From NCBI GenBank assembly GCA_035536995.1, contig DATLNB010000023.1, positions 1-64,000 of the forward strand: a stretch of DNA of 64,000 nt, given 5' to 3'. Made by a program: the position numbers and the translations under genes. The notes beneath the pieces are model-generated. The model saw only the letters and a list, made by a program, of their open reading frames with translations. It was not told the origin of the DNA and did not search any database. The first letter of the stretch is position 1. Each line of letters begins with the position of its first letter. Shown here in pieces: positions 52,642-61,184 of the stretch. Origin of the DNA: AV80 sp035536995 (GTDB lineage Bacteria > Verrucomicrobiota > Verrucomicrobiia > Chthoniobacterales > UBA10450).

Positions 52642-53759
52642 GCGGTCAGCTCCTTGAACACCGCCAGAAAGCGCTCCATCTGCAGCCTCGTCCCGATTGT
52701 CACCCGGAGGTGATTCGGTAGCGGCGGAAACAGCCGGCCGACTTGCACCTTCTTCTCGCGGAACGCGGCGATGACTGGTTTCACCTCCCGCCGCAGGTCG
52801 ATCATGATGAAGTTCGCTTCCGACGGGATGTAGCTGAATTTCAGTTTATCCAATTCGCCGCAGACGAGTTTCCGCACTTCGGAATTGTTCTTCCTTCCGT
52901 TCTCAACCTGCGCGTTATCATCGAGGCTCGCGCGCGCGGCCACGATCGCCATCAGGCTGACGCTGTCCCATGATTGCTGGGTCCGCATCAGCTCGATCTT
53001 GTCGGGTTGGGCGATGCAGTAACCGCAGCGCAGACCCGCCATTCCATATATTTTCGAGAAGGTCCGGGCGACGACGAGGTTCGGATGATCTTTCACCATC
53101 GAAATCACGCTCTCGTAATCCGCGCTCTCGACGAAATGATGATAGGCCTCGTCCACCAGGACGATTGTTTCGCGCGGCACTTTGGCGATGAATTCACGCA
53201 GGTGCGCTTTCGGTGTAATGCTGGCCGTCGGGTTGTTCGGATTACAAATGTACTGGAGGCCGGCACCGGCCGCTTCGAGCATTTTCGGAAGGTCATGGTG
53301 AAAAGCCGGGTTCAACTTCACTTTCACGACCTCGGCCCCGCTTGCCTTGGTATGGCCCGCAGCCGCCTCAAAAGTCGGGTCGCCCACGACTAATTTCTTG
53401 TTCGGACCGGTGAAAGCTGCGACCGCGACTTTTAGAATTTCTCCGGAACCCGCGCCGCAGAGAATCTGCTCTTTCGGCACCTGGTTCAATTTCGCCAGCG
53501 CTTCGACAAGTTCCTCATGCGCGTCATCGGGGTACTTCCAGGCGAGGGGAAAGGCAGCGGTCATGGCCTTCAGCGCGATTGGAGAAGGTCCGTATGGGTT
53601 TTCGTTGGAGCTTAATCGAACGACATCCGACGGCTTGGGTTCCGTTGGTTTGGGAGTGGATTCCGAAAGACTCAGCGCAGGCCGCAGCGCCGCAAAAGCA
53701 GCGCCCGCTCCCAGGAGTTTCGTGAACCCGCGACGCGACAGCGCGGAAGGATTTTTCAC
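52638..53759 (-). CDS. Tat-exported histidinol-phosphate aminotransferase-like PLP enzyme
   Basis: 373 residues from GTG 53759 (VKNPSALSRRGFTKLLGAGA), a twin-arginine signal peptide (SRRGF with a hydrophobic stretch AAFAALRPALSL). The fold-type I aminotransferase domain has LSSNENPYGPSP, the PLP Asp region (VDEAYHHFVE), and the PLP Lys in TFSKIYGMAGLRCGYC (about residue 235). HisC-like enzymes normally act in the cytoplasm, so export is notable; some Tat-exported homologues are known from annotation, with unproven substrates. The frame extends to 53867 through repeat-encoded residues (LELGVWCLELPP), which I exclude. Confidence 0.82.
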   Translation of the reverse strand: MKNPSALSRRGFTKLLGAGAAFAALRPALSLSESTPKPTEPKPSDVVRLSSNENPYGPSPIALKAMTAAFPLAWKYPDDAHEELVEALAKLNQVPKEQILCGAGSGEILKVAVAAFTGPNKKLVVGDPTFEAAAGHTKASGAEVVKVKLNPAFHHDLPKMLEAAGAGLQYICNPNNPTASITPKAHLREFIAKVPRETIVLVDEAYHHFVESADYESVISMVKDHPNLVVARTFSKIYGMAGLRCGYCIAQPDKIELMRTQQSWDSVSLMAIVAARASLDDNAQVENGRKNNSEVRKLVCGELDKLKFSYIPSEANFIMIDLRREVKPVIAAFREKKVQVGRLFPPLPNHLRVTIGTRLQMERFLAVFKELTA

Positions 53760-53818
53760 ACGACGTTTTTGCCGGAGAGAGTGCACCGCGTCAATCTCCG
53801 AGCAGCCCGGGAGCGGCG

Positions 53819-53970
53819 GAAGCTCCAAACACCAAACACCAAGCTCCAGAGAAATTCCAAACATCAAGCTCCAATGGAAGCGACCTGACTCGTCGTTTGC
53901 GTTGATGTTTGGTGCTTAATGCTTCTTGGAGCTTGGAGCTTGGAGCTTGGAGTTGGTGTTTGGAGCTTTA
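53819..53970. repeat. Empty inverted pair of GGAGCTT/TTTGGTGTT repeats
   Basis: The left arm (about 53819-53880) reads GAAGCTCCAAACACCAAACA and so on; the right arm (about 53901-53970) is its diverged reverse complement with three GGAGCTT units. About 20 bp lies between. It sits between the divergent aminotransferase and MFS genes and so occupies their shared promoter region. Confidence 0.85.
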
Positions 53971-54003
53971 AAGGCAGGGTCCGCTAGTGTCGAAGGGTAG
54001 CCA

Positions 54004-55497
54004 ATGGCCAGCGACTTCATCGAATCCCACATCCCCGCGCGCCTCGACCGAATGCCGTGGAGTCGCTGGCATTGGCTGATCGTCAGCGCGCTCGGCGCGA
54101 CCTGGATTCTCGATGGCCTCGAAGTGACTCTCGCCGGGTCGCTCGGCGGAATATTAACGCATCGCGAAACCCTCGGGTTGAGCGATGCGCAGGTCGGGGC
54201 GAGCGCGACTTTCTACCTCATCGGCGCGGTCCTGGGAGCATTGCTCTTCGGCTACGGCACCGACCGGCTCGGCAGGAAGAAATTATTCTTCATTACCGTT
54301 GCCGTTTATCTGACCGCTACCGGGCTGACCGCCTTCTCATGGAATTTCGCCAGCTACGCCTTTTTCCGGGCGCTCACTGGAGCCGGGATCGGTGGTGAAT
54401 ACGCAGCCATTAATTCAGCAATCGACGAGCTAATCCCCGCACGCGTCCGTGGCCGCGTCGACCTGATGATCAACGGCTCCTACTGGATCGGCGCCGCGAT
54501 GGGTTCCGCCGCGACGGTTGTCTTGCTCAATCCGAATTATCTGCCCGTCTGGCTCGGCTGGCGGCTCGCCTTCGGCATCGGCGCGGTCCTCGGCCTCGTC
54601 GTCATTTTCTTCCGGCGCTGGATTCCGGAAAGCCCGCGCTGGCTCCTCATCCACGGCCGCGCCGCCGAGGCCGAAGCCATCGTCGACGACGTCGAGCGCG
54701 CAGCGCGACACCGCGCCGGGAGTGATGGAGCGATGGAGCATTGGAGTAATGAGCGAGGCGACGAATCCTCGGACTCTATTACTCCACTACTCCAACACTC
54801 CACTACTCCCATGCGCATCCGCACCCGCACCCACACGCCCTGGCGCGAGATTTGGCACACCATCATCCACGAACATCGCCGCCGTTCCGTCCTCGGGTTC
54901 GTTCTCATGCTTACCCAGGCCTTCTTCTACAACGCCATCTTCTTCACTTACGGCCTTGTCCTGATGCGCTTCTACAACGTGCCCGCACAAAATGTCGGCG
55001 GCTACCTTTTGCCCTTTGCCCTCGGCAACGTACTTGGCCCGATTGTCCTCGGCCATCTCTTCGACACCGTCGGCCGCCGGAAAATGATCGCCGCCACCTA
55101 CGCGATTTCCGGCCTGCTCCTCGCCGTTACCGGCTGGCTCTTCCACGCCGGTCTTCTCACCGCCCAGACCCAGACCATTGCCTGGATGATCATCTTCTTT
55201 GTCGCCTCGGCCGCGGCCAGCTCCGCCTACCTCACCGTAAGCGAAATCTTCCCGCTCGAAATCCGCGCCCTGGCCATCGCCATCTTCTACGCTTTCGGGA
55301 CTTTGGCCGGCGGGGTAGGGGCACCGATCCTTTTCGGCTGGATCATCGGCACCGGCTCCAAGACTGGTCTCCTGGTCGGCTACCTCGTCGGCGCCGCATT
55401 GATGGTCATCGGCGCCGTCGTCGAATGGTTCATCGGCGTCGACGCCGAACGCAAATCCCTCGAGGACGTCGCCCCGCCGCTATCGTGCAAGTTGTAG
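54004..55497 (+). CDS. MFS transporter, metabolite:H+ symporter type, with repeat insertion in the central loop
   Basis: 497 residues, twelve transmembrane helices. MFS motif A appears as GYGTDRLGRKKLFF after helix 2, and IPESPRWLLIHGR before the central loop is typical of sugar-porter/MHS relatives (aromatic or sugar acids, sugars). The central cytoplasmic loop contains about 31 residues (GSDGAMEHWSNERGDESSDS ... TPLLQHSTTP) encoded by an inverted pair of GGAGTAATGGAG-type repeats (54718-54811) without frame loss. Substrate unknown. Confidence 0.88.
   Translation: MASDFIESHIPARLDRMPWSRWHWLIVSALGATWILDGLEVTLAGSLGGILTHRETLGLSDAQVGASATFYLIGAVLGALLFGYGTDRLGRKKLFFITVAVYLTATGLTAFSWNFASYAFFRALTGAGIGGEYAAINSAIDELIPARVRGRVDLMINGSYWIGAAMGSAATVVLLNPNYLPVWLGWRLAFGIGAVLGLVVIFFRRWIPESPRWLLIHGRAAEAEAIVDDVERAARHRAGSDGAMEHWSNERGDESSDSITPLLQHSTTPMRIRTRTHTPWREIWHTIIHEHRRRSVLGFVLMLTQAFFYNAIFFTYGLVLMRFYNVPAQNVGGYLLPFALGNVLGPIVLGHLFDTVGRRKMIAATYAISGLLLAVTGWLFHAGLLTAQTQTIAWMIIFFVASAAASSAYLTVSEIFPLEIRALAIAIFYAFGTLAGGVGAPILFGWIIGTGSKTGLLVGYLVGAALMVIGAVVEWFIGVDAERKSLEDVAPPLSCKL
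54718..54811. repeat. Empty inverted repeat pair inside the MFS gene
   Basis: Left arm 54718-54753 (GGGAGTGATGGAGCGATGGA...) and right arm 54774-54811 are reverse complements at about three quarters of positions, with a 20-bp spacer. The units are GGAGTNNTGGAG. The insertion keeps the frame and falls in the loop between helices 6 and 7. Confidence 0.85.
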
Positions 55498-55821
55498 CCG
55501 GGATCGATGATCCCGGCCATCTTCGATTTCGCGGCGGTTGAGACCGCACGCCTCCGTACCGTGGCTCCCGTCCTCACTTTCCCGCCGCTCCTTGGGTTTC
55601 TTCGCCCGGCAAGTTCCCGAAGTGCCTGGAGCTTTTCACTTACGGAGACGACGCTTGGGACGGCACCTTTGAAGGTTTTAGATTCGACGAAACCCCAAGG
55701 CCTAACTGATTTTAAGAGATTTCCATAGCTCCACGCCGACCGACCGGCCGTGAGGACTGTGTCGCGGCTTGCCAGTCCGTTCCGATCTCGGTTACGGTGC
55801 AGCGCCATCCACTCCAAAACT
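55498..55821. other. 324-bp intergenic stretch without a convincing gene
   Basis: It starts with a palindrome CCGGGATCGATGATCCCGG (about 55499-55517). The short open frames here have poor composition. Bases 55765-55782 (CGGCTTGCCAGTCCGTTC) recur at 56711-56728 with partly similar surroundings, so the two gaps share an ancestral or repeated segment. Confidence 0.5.
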
Positions 55822-56070
55822 GTGACGACAGACATCATCCTCATTGTCATGGCCGGTTTAGTCAGCGCAGCCTTTGGTGCATTTTCCACCTTCAGCCCTG
55901 GGTTCGCCAGACGCTATGTCAAGAACAACCCGCAGGGATATTTCTGGCGGGAATGGCTCGGCCGCGATCGCGCGGTGGTAGTAGTGCGGCGCGTTCTCGG
56001 ACCGCTCGGTATGATTTTGGGCATCGCGATCCTCTATTTCGCTGTCACCCTTATGCGCTCGTCAGGATGA
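55822..56070 (+). CDS. Small membrane protein of unknown function
   Basis: 82 residues from GTG 55822 (VTTDIILIVMAGLVSAAFGA). Two transmembrane helices (IILIVMAGLVSAAFGAF and LGPLGMILGIAILYFAVTLM) flank a basic/aromatic loop (RRYVKNNPQGYFWREWLGRD). The frame opens at 55750 but the extension is not protein-like. No family recognised; topology resembles small inner-membrane proteins. Confidence 0.55.
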   Translation: MTTDIILIVMAGLVSAAFGAFSTFSPGFARRYVKNNPQGYFWREWLGRDRAVVVVRRVLGPLGMILGIAILYFAVTLMRSSG

Positions 56071-56288
56071 TTCTCACAGAGAAGATAGTCGCTCACGGGC
56101 TGGCACCCGTTACCCCGCGCGCAGACTAACCAGGCATACAGCAAAGGACGAGCAAGGTTGCGATCTACGCTTCGAGTGTCTGCCATCGAGCGCCCCGCGC
56201 CCGCATCAGCCGCTCAGCGTTCGCCGCAGCGGATTTTGCACTACGTTTTCTGACCGGCGGTGGCTGATCTTTTGTTCCGTCAGGCCCA

Positions 56289-56561
56289 ATGAGCTCCCAG
56301 TTTACGAAAAACCTCTGGATGCTGCAGGAGACGCTGAACTCATACTGGAAAGCGGGCTCGGACCAGGTGTGCCGGAGTGATATTAGCCGCTGGATCGACC
56401 CTGCCTCTGAAGCAACGCGCGAAGCGCTCCAACGCTGGGAATCTGATGGATATATCACGGTTATCGCAGACCCGGAGAGCAGCCGTGATAAGACTGTTTG
56501 CGTGCGGATACGCAGGCACATTGACGCCGAGCCTATGCCGGAAGACCTAAATGAGGCCTAG
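56289..56561 (+). CDS. Small hypothetical protein, possible winged-helix fold
   Basis: 90 residues, charged and helical with a late beta hairpin (ALQRWESDGYITVIADPESS then DKTVCVRIRRHI). The pattern helix-helix-ESDGYI-hairpin resembles a winged-helix wing, which suggests DNA or RNA binding, but no family was recognised. The antisense frame (56165-56521) looks less protein-like. The 218-bp gap before it (56071-56288) shows no gene. Confidence 0.5.
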   Translation: MSSQFTKNLWMLQETLNSYWKAGSDQVCRSDISRWIDPASEATREALQRWESDGYITVIADPESSRDKTVCVRIRRHIDAEPMPEDLNEA

Positions 56562-56599
56562 GCACGCGATGAAGCGAACGGGGGGCCGCCCGAAGAAAT

Positions 56600-56630
56600 G
56601 CTAAAGTAGAAAATAGAAAACTGAGACGTG
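56600..56630. repeat. Degenerate GCTAAAGTAGAAA repeat
   Basis: ATGCTAAAGTAGAAAATAGA near 56598-56620 is a single decayed copy of the GGCTAAAGTAGAAA unit found around IVP gene 1. The rest of 56562-56743 holds the CGGCTTGCCAGTCCGTTC repeat (56711-56728) and no gene. Confidence 0.55.
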
Positions 56631-56743
56631 CGCGTACCCGTGGTGCGCCGTCGCTCATCTTATTGATGAACTCGCGCGACTCGTCCAACCTCCGGTCTTA
56701 AGTCTATGTCACGGCTTGCCAGTCCGTTCGATTTTCGTTAGGC

Positions 56744-57268
56744 ATGCGAATGCGAAAGAAGATTTCCGGAATGAGACAGCTGGCCTGGCTTTGCTTGATC
56801 GTGTGGGCACTTCCCGTAGGTGCCGCGCCTCGGACTTGGGACTTCGCCGGGACACCGGCTGATCGCAAGGTCCTCGCGGGATATCGCCTGGATAAAGCCC
56901 GAATCGAGCGGTTCGTGGCCGTGTCCGAAATGTGCGAGGCGACGGGGAAGACCAATCCCGCGCTCGCGAAAGAGGTTGATTCCTTCGCACCTGCGAACGT
57001 GACCAACAAGACAATTGCCCAACAGATCGAGTCGTTCCCCGATGCGTTTCCGCGTATGGCGGCCGAAATACAAAAGCAGAAATATTCGGCGCGCGATTTA
57101 ATCCTGACGTCGATCTCGGTGGCAACCGCGCAGTTGGCGTTTGTTGGGGGCGAGGCCCCGCTCGATCAGCTTCCTGACTGGATCCCCGCGGAGAATGTGC
57201 GGGCACTAAAGGACAATGCTGCGCTGCTGAAGCCGTTTTTAGCCAGACGGACCCGAGCGCGTGACTAG
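56744..57268 (+). CDS. Secreted helical protein of unknown function
   Basis: 174 residues. Basic start MRMRKKISGMRQ, hydrophobic core LAWLCLIVWALPVGAA and a likely signal cleavage near GAA-P. The mature part is helical (YRLDKARIERFVAVSEMCEA; IAQQIESFPDAFPRMAAEIQ; LILTSISVATAQLAFVGGE). The pattern of a helical lysine/glutamine-rich periplasmic protein occurs in many unnamed families. ATG 56753 or 56771 could also be the start. Confidence 0.65.
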   Translation: MRMRKKISGMRQLAWLCLIVWALPVGAAPRTWDFAGTPADRKVLAGYRLDKARIERFVAVSEMCEATGKTNPALAKEVDSFAPANVTNKTIAQQIESFPDAFPRMAAEIQKQKYSARDLILTSISVATAQLAFVGGEAPLDQLPDWIPAENVRALKDNAALLKPFLARRTRARD

Positions 57269-57488
57269 CGTTTAGATATCGCGGCACGTTAGGTATTGCT
57301 CCTGCGATCAAGGTTCTGTCGCCCTCTTAGGGTTCTGACATTTTTTGGGCGTTAGGTCCGGCCCGGCCTGGCCCTGGACCGGAAGGCCCGCTCGCCGCGG
57401 CCGGCTCCTGGCATTGAGGACGGCCCTTGGCGCAGACGCCTCTACATTCCTGTTGCGGGGGGGCGCTAATCTCGCGACGCTCGCCAAC

Positions 57489-59063
57489 ATGAAAACGGAC
57501 GTGATCGATCCGGCGGCGAACCCTTCGATGCCGGACGTGCCGGATCCGAGGGCGCGGATTCCGAGCCAGATCCGTTACATCATCGGGAACGAAGGGTGCG
57601 AGCGGTTCAGCTTCTACGGGATGCGCAACATCCTGACGGTGTTCCTGGTCACGTCGCTCCTGACTTATCTGCCGGAAGGGGACCGGGCGAGCGCGGCGAA
57701 GGACGTGTTCCACACGTTTGTCATTGGCGTTTACTTTTTCCCGCTCCTCGGCGGATGGCTGGCGGACCGGTTCTTCGGCAAGTACAACACGATCTTTTGG
57801 CTGAGCCTCGTTTACTGTCTCGGCCATCTTTGCCTTGCCCTGTTCGACGATAACCGGACGGGGTTTTACACCGGCCTCGGCCTGATCGCTCTCGGGTCGG
57901 GCGGCATCAAGCCGTGTGTGGCGGCATTTGTCGGCGACCAGTTCGATCAGACGAACAAACACCGCGCGAAGGTGGTGTTCGATGCCTTCTATTGGATCAT
58001 CAATTTCGGCTCGTTCTTCGCGTCGCTTCTCATGCCGATTTTCCTGCGAAGCTACGGCGCGAGCGTTGCCTTTGGAATACCGGGTGCGCTCATGTTCATC
58101 GCCACGGTCATTTTCTGGATCGGGCGGAGGCAATACGTGATGGTGCCGCCGGCGCCGCCCAATCCGCACTCTTTCCTCAACGTCTCACGCACGGCCTTGT
58201 CTTCCGGGACGCGCGGCCTCGTTCTCGCGATCGTGGGCGTTGCCCTCGCGATCGTCTCGTTCCTTCTCATCCCGAAGTTCGGATTCGTCATCGCAGCCTG
58301 CCTAGCGATGGTGGCGATCATCGGGTTTGGCGGGCTCGGTGTTGGGATGCAGCTCGATGCTGCGCGAAGCAAACATCCCGAGGACGCGCTCCAGGGTGTA
58401 CGCGCGGTCTTACGCGTGCTGGTTCTGTTCGCGCTCGTGACGCCTTTCTGGTCGCTCTTCGACCAGAAAGCTTCGACCTGGGTATTGCAGGCGGACGCCA
58501 TGACCAAACCGAGCTGGTTCCAATCTTCCCAAATGCAGGCCATCAATCCGCTCCTCGTGATGCTGCTGATCCCGTTCAATAACCTGGTGCTTTATCCGGC
58601 GCTCCGGCGTTTCGGCTACGAAATGACCGCGCTGCGGCGGATGACGGCAGGGATCGCGTTTTCCGGTCTTTCCTGGATCGTGGTCGGCCTGATGCAAGTG
58701 GTGCTCGACCGCGGCACCCTCTTCTCAATCACGTGGCAAGTGTTGCCATACGCACTTCTGACGTTCGGAGAAGTCCTGGTCTCGGCCACGGGATTGGAGT
58801 TCGCTTACAGCCAGGCGCCGCCCGCCATGAAAGGCGTGATCATGGCTTTCTGGAACTTGTCGGTTACCGTGGGTAACCTCTGGGTCCTGGTTGTGAACGC
58901 CGGCGTCAAAAACGACGCGGTCATCAACCTCATCAAATCGACCGGTTTCGGCATCACAGCGTTCCAGATGTTCTTTTTCGCGATCTTCGCGTTTGTGGCC
59001 GCGCTCGCATTTGGATTAGTCGCGCGTCATTATCCGTTGGCAGACCACTACCGCAAAGCGTGA
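57489..59063 (+). CDS. POT/PTR2-family proton-dependent peptide transporter
   Basis: 524 residues from ATG 57489 (MKTDVIDPAANPSMPDVPDP); an upstream extension to 57345 covers repeat sequence and is not used. The family signature NEGCERFSFYGMRNILTVFL matches the ExxERFxYYG motif of proton-coupled oligopeptide transporters. About fourteen transmembrane helices, with GGIKPCVAAFVGDQFDQ (PTR2 signature 2-like) and a late SATGLEFAYSQAPPAMKG. It imports di- and tripeptides. Gap 57269-57488 carries the palindrome-related CCTTGGCGCAGACGCCTCTAC and no gene. Confidence 0.92.
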   Translation: MKTDVIDPAANPSMPDVPDPRARIPSQIRYIIGNEGCERFSFYGMRNILTVFLVTSLLTYLPEGDRASAAKDVFHTFVIGVYFFPLLGGWLADRFFGKYNTIFWLSLVYCLGHLCLALFDDNRTGFYTGLGLIALGSGGIKPCVAAFVGDQFDQTNKHRAKVVFDAFYWIINFGSFFASLLMPIFLRSYGASVAFGIPGALMFIATVIFWIGRRQYVMVPPAPPNPHSFLNVSRTALSSGTRGLVLAIVGVALAIVSFLLIPKFGFVIAACLAMVAIIGFGGLGVGMQLDAARSKHPEDALQGVRAVLRVLVLFALVTPFWSLFDQKASTWVLQADAMTKPSWFQSSQMQAINPLLVMLLIPFNNLVLYPALRRFGYEMTALRRMTAGIAFSGLSWIVVGLMQVVLDRGTLFSITWQVLPYALLTFGEVLVSATGLEFAYSQAPPAMKGVIMAFWNLSVTVGNLWVLVVNAGVKNDAVINLIKSTGFGITAFQMFFFAIFAFVAALAFGLVARHYPLADHYRKA

Positions 59064-59081
59064 CGCTACGATTCACGTTTT

Positions 59082-59140
59082 CGAAGCTCCAAATCCCAAG
59101 CTCCAAGATCCAAAGAAGCTCCAATTTCCAAAATTCAACC
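59082..59140. repeat. GGAGCTT-family repeat, single arm
   Basis: GAAGCTCCAAATCCCAAGCT followed by more AAGCTCCAA units. It lies between the convergent POT transporter and ThpR genes (59064-59198) with no facing partner seen. Confidence 0.8.
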
Positions 59141-59198
59141 CACGTGCGATGGGGCTGTTTTGAGCCGGGTGTTTGAGCTTCCGTAACGGCCGGAGGCT

Positions 59199-59756
59199 TT
59201 ACTGGGCAGCGATGGTTAGCTCGCGCGTGTAAACAGAGCCCGCTGCCGCGAGTTGGCTCGAGTTAAGGTAGAACGATTCGACGTGGATCAGGCCGGCCTC
59301 GAACTCAGCGTTTGCCTTCAAGAAGGGGCGGATCGCTTGCGGGGAGACTTCCCGGCAGCGAGCGAGCGTGACGTGTGGATGGAAGGAACGGAGGTCGGGT
59401 TCTAAGCCGACTGCAAGGAGCGCTTCCTGGACACGTTTGTGCAATTGGAACAAATGCGGATGTCCGGTGCCCACGCCGATCCAGATTATGTTCGGCCACC
59501 CTTTGCTCGGAAACGTGCCGAGTCCGATTAGCGGGAGGAAGAATGACTTCCATGAAATCGCGAGGAGCTTCTGGGACAACGTTTCCTGCACATCGGCGTT
59601 GACGCTTCCCAAAAAGGCCAGGGTCAGGTGCATCTGGCGCGGCTCCAGCCAACGCACCCCTCGCAGTTTGGGATCGAATCCGCTGAGACGTTCCGCGACC
59701 GATTCGGGAAGCTCAATGCTGATGAAGAGGCGTTTCGCGTTCACCCGGATGATCAT
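59199..59756 (-). CDS. thpR: RNA 2',3'-cyclic phosphodiesterase (ThpR/LigT family)
   Basis: 185 residues. The two HxTx catalytic motifs of the 2H phosphoesterase fold are present: HLTL in MHLTLAFLG and HVTL in HPHVTLARC. RLFISIELPESVAERLSGF is the usual N-terminus. It hydrolyses 2',3'-cyclic phosphate to 2'-phosphate in RNA; the in vivo role is unclear. It is monocistronic, and its upstream region carries a GGACGTGC palindrome (59764-59783). Confidence 0.9.
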   Translation of the reverse strand: MIIRVNAKRLFISIELPESVAERLSGFDPKLRGVRWLEPRQMHLTLAFLGSVNADVQETLSQKLLAISWKSFFLPLIGLGTFPSKGWPNIIWIGVGTGHPHLFQLHKRVQEALLAVGLEPDLRSFHPHVTLARCREVSPQAIRPFLKANAEFEAGLIHVESFYLNSSQLAAAGSVYTRELTIAAQ

Positions 59757-59763
59757 ATCGGAG

Positions 59764-59783
59764 GGACGTGCTTCCGCACGTCC
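59764..59783. repeat. GGACGTGC palindrome
   Basis: GGACGTGC-TTCC-GCACGTCC, an 8-bp stem. Related copies are at 61109-61128 (one mismatch) and 61157-61178 (9-bp stem). Confidence 0.85.
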
Positions 59784-59831
59784 GAGTATGGGTGTGCGGC
59801 TGAGAAGTAGGCTGGCGGAATCTCCGCCCCC

Positions 59832-61052
59832 CTACAGGCCGGGTGCAACATCAGCAGCCGAGCGATCTCCGGGTGGTCGCTTCAGGCAGAAGGCCAGAAC
59901 CGCGCCGACGAAACAAAGCGTTGCGCCGGCGAGAAACGGCGTTCGGCCGTATTCCGTCACCGGTTTCCGGAGATCGAACATAAGGAGCCATCCCCCGAGA
60001 AGCGGACCGATGAGCCGCGCTGTGCTGCCGGCTGATTGCATAAGGCCAAGGGCCCGGCCCTGCCAGCTGCGATCTATTAATTGAGAGGCGAGTCCGCTCA
60101 GCGGCGGACTGGCAAAGCCGGAGCCGCATGACAGACCTGCGGAAATCAGAAGGAGCGCGGCAAGATTGAAACTCCACGGCAGCACTGCGAGCGACACGGC
60201 AGTCAAAACCATTCCCGCGCGGACCAGGGCGACTTCGCCGAATCGTTTGATTAGCCGGCCGATCAATCCTCCCTGGACGATGACGCTGACGATACCGACG
60301 AATCCAAACAGGTAGCCATTCGCCAACGCATCGTAGCCGAATCGTTTCTCAGTAAAGAGCGCGTAGAGGGTGGTCATGATGGAGAATCCGACGATCAGGA
60401 AAAAATAAGTCGCCACGACAAATGCGAACATGACCCCGCGCCCGTGCCGGAAAACGTCGGCAATGCTTGCCTCCTTATGGGGTTGGGCGCGCTGCTCCCG
60501 TGACAGGCTTTCCGGCAAAATCAGATAGATGAGGGCGGCGTTTATTACCGCGAGCCCAGCGGAGAAGAAGAAAGGAGCGCTGTATGAAATGCGGCTCATC
60601 ACTCCGCCAATCAGGGGGCCGAAAGTGAACCCGAGTCCAAAGGCGGCCCCAATCATGCCCATGGCCCGGGAGCGCTTCTCGGGCTCCGTGACGTCGGCGA
60701 TGTAGGCCTGCGGAATTGAGATGTTGCCGCCGGTGATCCCCGCGAGAATTCGGGCGACGAAAAGAAGGGTGAGCGATTCCGCCATTCCCATGAGCGCAAA
60801 CCCGACCGCGGTCCCGACGATGCTGACGAACAAAACCGGCCGCCGACCAAAGCGATCGGAAAGTTTTCCGAGGATCGGGGTGAAGATGATCTGCATCCCC
60901 GAGTAAATCCCGGTGAGCCATCCGATCGCCACCGGCGAAGCGTGAAAGTGCTCCGCGTAGAGCGGCAGAATCGGAATGACGATGCCAAAGCCGACGAGAT
61001 CGATAAAGACCGTCAGGTAGAGGACGAAGAGCGGCGAGCGTCGTCGGGACAT
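59832..61052 (-). CDS. MFS efflux transporter (TetA/DHA1-like)
   Basis: 406 residues, twelve transmembrane helices. Motif A GKLSDRFGRRPVLFVSIVG after helix 2, VARILAGITGGNISIPQAYI (motif B/C-like region of DHA1) and a second-half motif A variant GLIGRLIKRFGEVALVRAG. The TetA-like FLVDLVGFGIVIPILPLYAEH start is characteristic. Probable drug:H+ antiporter; substrate unknown, and resistance should not be assumed. Confidence 0.88.
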   Translation of the reverse strand: MSRRRSPLFVLYLTVFIDLVGFGIVIPILPLYAEHFHASPVAIGWLTGIYSGMQIIFTPILGKLSDRFGRRPVLFVSIVGTAVGFALMGMAESLTLLFVARILAGITGGNISIPQAYIADVTEPEKRSRAMGMIGAAFGLGFTFGPLIGGVMSRISYSAPFFFSAGLAVINAALIYLILPESLSREQRAQPHKEASIADVFRHGRGVMFAFVVATYFFLIVGFSIMTTLYALFTEKRFGYDALANGYLFGFVGIVSVIVQGGLIGRLIKRFGEVALVRAGMVLTAVSLAVLPWSFNLAALLLISAGLSCGSGFASPPLSGLASQLIDRSWQGRALGLMQSAGSTARLIGPLLGGWLLMFDLRKPVTEYGRTPFLAGATLCFVGAVLAFCLKRPPGDRSAADVAPGL

Positions 61053-61108
61053 GCGGGAGAAGTGACGGGTGACATGTCACGAGTGACAAGTGGAATTTCG
61101 AAACGGAG

Positions 61109-61178
61109 GGACGTGCTTCTGCAGGTCCGAATCAGTCGAACGACCCGTGTCGAAGCGGGACGTGCGGAAGCACGTCCC
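61109..61178. repeat. Two GGACGTGC palindromes between the MFS and smpB genes
   Basis: GGACGTGC-TTCT-GCAGGTCC (61109-61128) and the 9-bp-stem GGGACGTGC-GGAA-GCACGTCCC (61157-61178). The second ends 7 bp after the smpB stop in transcription direction and could also help end that transcript. Confidence 0.8.
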
Positions 61179-61184
61179 TGCGAG

